From: an uncultured Eubacteriales bacterium
Lineage (GTDB): Bacteria > Bacillota > Clostridia > Lachnospirales > Lachnospiraceae
DNA length: 17,792 nt
Direction of reading: 5' to 3'
NCBI GenBank assembly: GCA_900557175.1
Contig: USSL01000014.1
Coordinates: forward strand, 1-17,792
Shown here: one piece after another, positions 14,302 through 17,792 of the stretch
How the letters are laid out: each line of letters begins with the position of its first letter
How positions within the stretch are numbered: the first letter of the stretch is position 1
Made by a program: the position numbers and the translations under genes
The notes under the pieces: model-generated
Told to the model about the DNA's origin: nothing
The model's input: only the letters and a program-made list of their open reading frames with translations
Databases searched by the model: none

Positions 14302-15648
14302 ATGGCAGCATGGTATGACAGCGCCGTTTTTTATCATATTTATCCGCTTGGACTGTGCGGATGTGAAAAGGAGAATGACTACAGGCCGCGAGAAAGCAAA
14401 TTTCCAATATTAAATCAGTGGGCAAGACATATGTCTGAGCTTGGATGTACGGCTGTTTATATCGGCCCGTTATTTGAGTCGGCAACCCATGGGTATGATA
14501 CGAGCGATTATAGAAAAATTGATTCCCGCCTCGGAACGAATGAGGATTTTAAAGCTTGGGTGGCACTCTGCCACAGTCTCGGCATCAGAGTTGTTGTCGA
14601 CGGTGTCTTTAATCACACGGGCAGGGATTTTGAAGCTTTTAAAAATTTAAGAGAAAAGAAATGGGATTCATGGGGAAAGGACTGGTACTGCGGCGTCGAT
14701 TTTAATCGCCAAAGTGCCTATGACGACGGATTTTCCTATGAGTCATGGCGGGGCTATGAACAGCTTCCGCGGCTGAATATGCAAAATCAGGCTGTGAGAG
14801 ATTATATGCTTTCGGTTGTACGGTTTTGGGTGGATACATTTGATATTGACGGCATACGGCTTGACTGTGCAGATGTGCTTGATTTTGAATTTATGCGACA
14901 GTTAAGATGTCTGGCTAATGATATAAAGCCGGAGTTTTGGCTGATGGGTGAGGTGATTCACGGTGATTATGGACGCTGGGTTCATTCGGAGATGCTTCAT
15001 TCAGTGACGAATTATGAGCTTCATAAGGGCATTTATTCGGCGCATAATTCACAAAATTACTTCGAGATGGCACATTCGGTGCAGCGGCTTTTCGGCCCTT
15101 ACGGTCTTTGCCGCGGCGCGAAGCTCTACAACTTTGTTGACAATCATGATGTTGACAGGATTTATAATAAGCTGACAGTTAAAGAAAACTTAAGACCGGT
15201 ATATATATTTCTTTTTACGATTCTTGGTATTCCGTCCATCTATTATGGTTCGGAATGGGGAATCAGCGGCTGTAAAACCGGAGGCAGTGATGACGGTTTA
15301 AGACCTGCCATAGACCTTGAACATTTTGAAAATAAAAATCCGTGGCTGACAAAGCTTATTACGGCGCTTGCAAGGGCAAAAGCAGAATGTACGGAACTGA
15401 GCTTCGGGGAATACAGGGAGCTGCTTCTTAAAAATAAGCAGTATGCTTATGCAAGAATTTTTGAAGACAAGGCCAGTGTGATTGCACTTAATAACGACAG
15501 TCAGCCGGAAGAATTTTGGCTTTCATTGCCGTTACCGGCAAATGGGGCGGTCAATCTGCTGACAGGTGAACCCGCAGAAATTAAAGACGGAAAGCTGCAT
15601 TTTACAGTCGGCGGCAATGATGGTGTATTAATCAGATTGAATAGTTAA
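14302..15648 (+). CDS. Cytoplasmic GH13 alpha-amylase family glycoside hydrolase
   Basis: This 448-residue enzyme acts on alpha-1,4/1,6-linked glucans or maltodextrins. All conserved GH13 regions are present: DGVFNHTG (100-107), GIRLDCAD with the nucleophile Asp188 and Arg186, the acid/base in LMGEV (Glu217), FVDNHD with the third catalytic Asp283, and GIPSIYYGSEWG (309-320). A short beta-sandwich-like C-terminal domain follows (about 365-448). There is no signal peptide and no carbohydrate-binding module, so it acts inside the cell, probably as a maltogenic amylase, cyclomaltodextrinase or alpha-glucosidase that trims or debranches storage glucan. GGAGGGG (14291-14297) precedes ATG 14302. 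It is 24 nt after tetR and 13 nt before glgB, so the three are one operon. Family certain, substrate not resolved. Confidence 0.92.
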   Translation: MAAWYDSAVFYHIYPLGLCGCEKENDYRPRESKFPILNQWARHMSELGCTAVYIGPLFESATHGYDTSDYRKIDSRLGTNEDFKAWVALCHSLGIRVVVDGVFNHTGRDFEAFKNLREKKWDSWGKDWYCGVDFNRQSAYDDGFSYESWRGYEQLPRLNMQNQAVRDYMLSVVRFWVDTFDIDGIRLDCADVLDFEFMRQLRCLANDIKPEFWLMGEVIHGDYGRWVHSEMLHSVTNYELHKGIYSAHNSQNYFEMAHSVQRLFGPYGLCRGAKLYNFVDNHDVDRIYNKLTVKENLRPVYIFLFTILGIPSIYYGSEWGISGCKTGGSDDGLRPAIDLEHFENKNPWLTKLITALARAKAECTELSFGEYRELLLKNKQYAYARIFEDKASVIALNNDSQPEEFWLSLPLPANGAVNLLTGEPAEIKDGKLHFTVGGNDGVLIRLNS

Positions 15649-15661
15649 GAGGGATAATCGT

Positions 15662-17644
15662 ATGGAACACAGAATCAGTGAATTGGATGAATATTTATTT
15701 AATCTTGGACGGCATTATGAAATTTATGAAAAGCTTGGCGCCCATAAAATGACAGTGGACGGCAAAGACGGTGTTTATTTTGCAGTGTGGGCACCTCACG
15801 CGAAGGCTGTCGGCGTCGCAGGCGATTTTAATTATTGGGAGCCTAAAGAAAATCTGATGAAAAAGCTTGAAACATCGGGGATTTTTGAGCTTTTTATTCC
15901 GGGGATCAAGGAGGGCGATTTATATAAATTTGCCATAGAAACAGCATCGGGCGAAATTATTTACAAGGCTGATCCTTACGGCAATTATTCGCAGATGCGT
16001 CCGGAAACAGCTTCTGTTGTGACGGATATTGATCATTTTGAATGGACAGACAGGGCGTGGGAGGAGGTTCTTAAAAAGCAAGATTCCTATGTTCGTCCTG
16101 TATCTATTTATGAGGTACATTTAGGCTCGTGGAAAAAGGATGAGAGCGGGGCAAATTGCGGTTACCGCACATACAGGGAACTGGCCCATGAGCTTGCGGA
16201 ATATGTAAATTATATGGGATACACCCACGTCGAACTGATGGGTATTGCCGAGCATCCGTTTGACGGCTCATGGGGATATCAGGTGACCGGTTATTATGCG
16301 CCGACTTCCCGATACGGAACGCCGAAGGATTTTATGTATATGGTCAACTATCTGCACAGTAAGGGCATTGGTGTTATTTTGGACTGGGTACCGGCTCATT
16401 TTCCTAGAGATGCGCATGGTCTTGCGCGTTTTGACGGACAGCCGCTTTACGAACATCCGGACAGCCGTAAAGGCGAACATCCGGACTGGGGAACATATAT
16501 ATTTAATTATGAAAATCCTCAGGTTGTCAATTTCCTTGTAGCTAATGCGCTTTTTTGGCTAGATAAGTTCCACGTTGACGGTTTAAGAGTTGATGCAGTT
16601 GCGTCGATGCTTTATCTTGATTATGGTAAAAAAGAAGGCCAGTGGCTTCCGAATAAGGACGGCGGCAATAAAAATTATGAAGCGATGGAATTTCTCAAGC
16701 ATCTGAATTCTATTTTAAAGCAGAGAAATCCGGGAAAGATGGTTATTGCCGAGGAATCAACCGCATGGCCGAAGGTGTCTTATCCGGCAGAGGAGGACGG
16801 CCTTGGGTTTACATATAAATGGAATATGGGCTGGATGCATGATTTTCTCAATTATATGAAGGAGGATCCGTACTTCAGACAATATCACCATGGTGAATTG
16901 ACATTCAGCTTTGAATATGCCTTTTCCGAGCATTATATTCTGACACTTTCTCATGATGAGGTTGTTCATTTAAAATGCTCGATGATTAATAAAATGCCGG
17001 GTGACTTAAATGATAAGTTCGGTAATTTGAGGACGGCTTACGGTTTTATGATGGCACATCCGGGAAAGAAGCTGCTTTTCATGGGACAGGATTTTGCACA
17101 ATTCAGAGAATGGAGTGAGGAACGCAGTCTTGACTGGTTTTTACTGGACAATGAAGTGCAGAACCGCCAGTTAAATAATTATTACCGGGATTTACTGCAT
17201 TTTTATAAATCACATCCGGCGCTTTATGAGCTGGACTGTGAGCCAGAGGGCTTTAAGTGGGTATTCGGCGGTGATGTGAGCCATAATATGCTGACGTTTT
17301 GCCGTATGACAAAAAATAAAAAGAAGTGTCTTTTATGGCATTTTAACTTTTCGCCGGTTGTTTATGAAAATCACCGGATTGCCTGCCTTTGTCCGGGCGT
17401 TTACAGGGAAGTCTTTAACAGCGACAACAGACAGTACGGCGGCAGCGGCTTAGTGAATGTCAAGCCGGTGACAGCAGAAAAACAAGCGTGGGACTGGAAT
17501 GAATATTCCATGCAGGTGAATGTTCCGGCGTACGGAGCAATTGCCTTTGAATTTGACTATCAGGTGCCGGCCAAGCCTGCAAAAACAAAAAACACAAAAG
17601 TGCGAAGACGGGATAAAAATTTTTATAAAAAGATTAAACATTGA
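15662..17644 (+). CDS. glgB: 1,4-alpha-glucan branching enzyme
   Basis: GlgB cuts alpha-1,4 chains and rejoins them as alpha-1,6 branches during glycogen synthesis in the cytoplasm. The 660-residue protein has a CBM48 domain (about 33-110: VYFAVWAPHAKAVGVAGDFN), a GH13 barrel with GLRVDAVASMLY (nucleophile Asp311), VIAEES (acid/base Glu364) and LSHDEVVH (Asp432), and a C-terminal all-beta domain. It lacks the extra N-terminal module of the longer E. coli-type enzyme. After the catalytic HDEVVH the usual Gly-Lys reads Leu-Lys (HLKCSM), a small deviation. The tail is very basic (RRRDKNFYKKIKH). AGAGGG (15648-15653) precedes ATG 15662 by 8 nt. No glgC, glgA or glgP is in the window. The product call is firm. 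Confidence 0.95.
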   Translation: MEHRISELDEYLFNLGRHYEIYEKLGAHKMTVDGKDGVYFAVWAPHAKAVGVAGDFNYWEPKENLMKKLETSGIFELFIPGIKEGDLYKFAIETASGEIIYKADPYGNYSQMRPETASVVTDIDHFEWTDRAWEEVLKKQDSYVRPVSIYEVHLGSWKKDESGANCGYRTYRELAHELAEYVNYMGYTHVELMGIAEHPFDGSWGYQVTGYYAPTSRYGTPKDFMYMVNYLHSKGIGVILDWVPAHFPRDAHGLARFDGQPLYEHPDSRKGEHPDWGTYIFNYENPQVVNFLVANALFWLDKFHVDGLRVDAVASMLYLDYGKKEGQWLPNKDGGNKNYEAMEFLKHLNSILKQRNPGKMVIAEESTAWPKVSYPAEEDGLGFTYKWNMGWMHDFLNYMKEDPYFRQYHHGELTFSFEYAFSEHYILTLSHDEVVHLKCSMINKMPGDLNDKFGNLRTAYGFMMAHPGKKLLFMGQDFAQFREWSEERSLDWFLLDNEVQNRQLNNYYRDLLHFYKSHPALYELDCEPEGFKWVFGGDVSHNMLTFCRMTKNKKKCLLWHFNFSPVVYENHRIACLCPGVYREVFNSDNRQYGGSGLVNVKPVTAEKQAWDWNEYSMQVNVPAYGAIAFEFDYQVPAKPAKTKNTKVRRRDKNFYKKIKH

Positions 17645-17726
17645 TATTGTATATGAGGAACACCGATAAGGAAGTTTTGAAACAAACTAACTTAATATGT
17701 TCCTTGTATTTTTCGGAATAACTCAT
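17634..17726 (-). pseudogene. Short minus-strand ORF (30 codons), possible truncated mobile-element gene
   Basis: On the minus strand an AAAGGGGGTGAG ribosome binding site lies a few bases before an ATG at 17726. The frame encodes 30 residues beginning MSYSEKYKEHIK and stops inside the 3' end of glgB. The first dozen residues recall the start of small sigma-factor-like helix-turn-helix ORFs carried by Tn1549/Tn916-type conjugative elements, but the rest does not continue that family, so the frame looks truncated. This resemblance is from memory and weak. Alternatively it is a chance frame. The 3' end overlaps the last 11 nt of glgB. Confidence 0.3.
17651..17713 (+). terminator. Probable terminator of the tetR-GH13-glgB operon
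   Basis: ATATGAGGAACA (17651-17662) pairs with TGTTCCTTGTAT (17698-17709) as a 12-bp stem including two G-U pairs, followed by five T residues (17709-17713). The loop of about 35 nt is unusually long, so this is a moderate call. It lies 6 nt after the glgB stop codon. Confidence 0.45.
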
Positions 17727-17733
17727 TTTTCTC

Positions 17734-17758
17734 ACCCCCTTTCTTCCCGATAGGGGGT
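17734..17758 (-). promoter_or_regulatory. Inverted repeat that would sequester a minus-strand ribosome binding site
   Basis: ACCCCCT (17734-17740) and AGGGGGT (17752-17758) form a perfect 7-bp hairpin with an 11-nt loop. Read on the minus strand, the 3' arm AGGGGGT is the ribosome binding site of the short ORF starting at 17726. No T-run follows on the + strand, so it does not look like a terminator of glgB. Confidence 0.45.
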
Positions 17759-17792
17759 TATTACAACAAACACCCATGCGATAGAAAACCGC

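Overview
The window looks like a chromosomal segment of a Gram-positive anaerobe of the Clostridia, most likely a Lachnospiraceae-type gut bacterium. The grounds are a moderate GC content, strong AGGAGG-type ribosome binding sites, a diaminopimelate-type Mur ligase motif (DNPR), a lipobox-bearing ApbE, a TPR protein with a CbxX-like domain, and a Wadjet/MksBEF-like operon of the kind found in Clostridia. The taxon is inferred from these traits and was not tested. All confident genes are on the + strand.

Left part (1-3144): the 3' portion of a sugar nucleotidyltransferase gene whose start lies outside the window; a 146-nt gap with two inverted repeats; apbE (lipoprotein FAD:protein FMN transferase, true start GTG 1021); and an orphan PTS-type EIIC membrane permease.

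Centre (3162-9791): a three-gene operon with overlapping reading frames that encodes an SMC-like, condensin-type complex: a JetA/MksF-like kleisin, a JetB/MksE-like winged-helix (KITE) protein and a 1472-residue JetC/MksB-like SMC ATPase. It starts only 17 nt after the EIIC gene, so apbE-EIIC-jetABC may be one transcript. The JetD/MksG TOPRIM nuclease that plasmid-cleaving Wadjet systems use is not in the window. The next gene is a divergent MurE-family ligase. This is the most interesting part: either a nuclease-less condensin or a Wadjet system whose nuclease gene lies elsewhere.

Right-centre (11361-13650): a monocistronic gene with a good extended -10 promoter and a Rho-independent terminator. 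It encodes a TPR protein with a long acidic tandem repeat and a C-terminal AAA+ (CbxX-like) domain whose Walker A and Walker B motifs look inactivated.

Right part (13652-17713): a compact glycogen/alpha-glucan operon. A TetR-family regulator with its own consensus promoter and an overlapping palindromic operator is followed at short spacing by a cytoplasmic GH13 alpha-glucosidase/amylase and the branching enzyme GlgB, then a probable terminator. At the extreme right edge a short minus-strand reading frame, with a very strong ribosome binding site held in a hairpin, may be the remnant edge of a mobile element.
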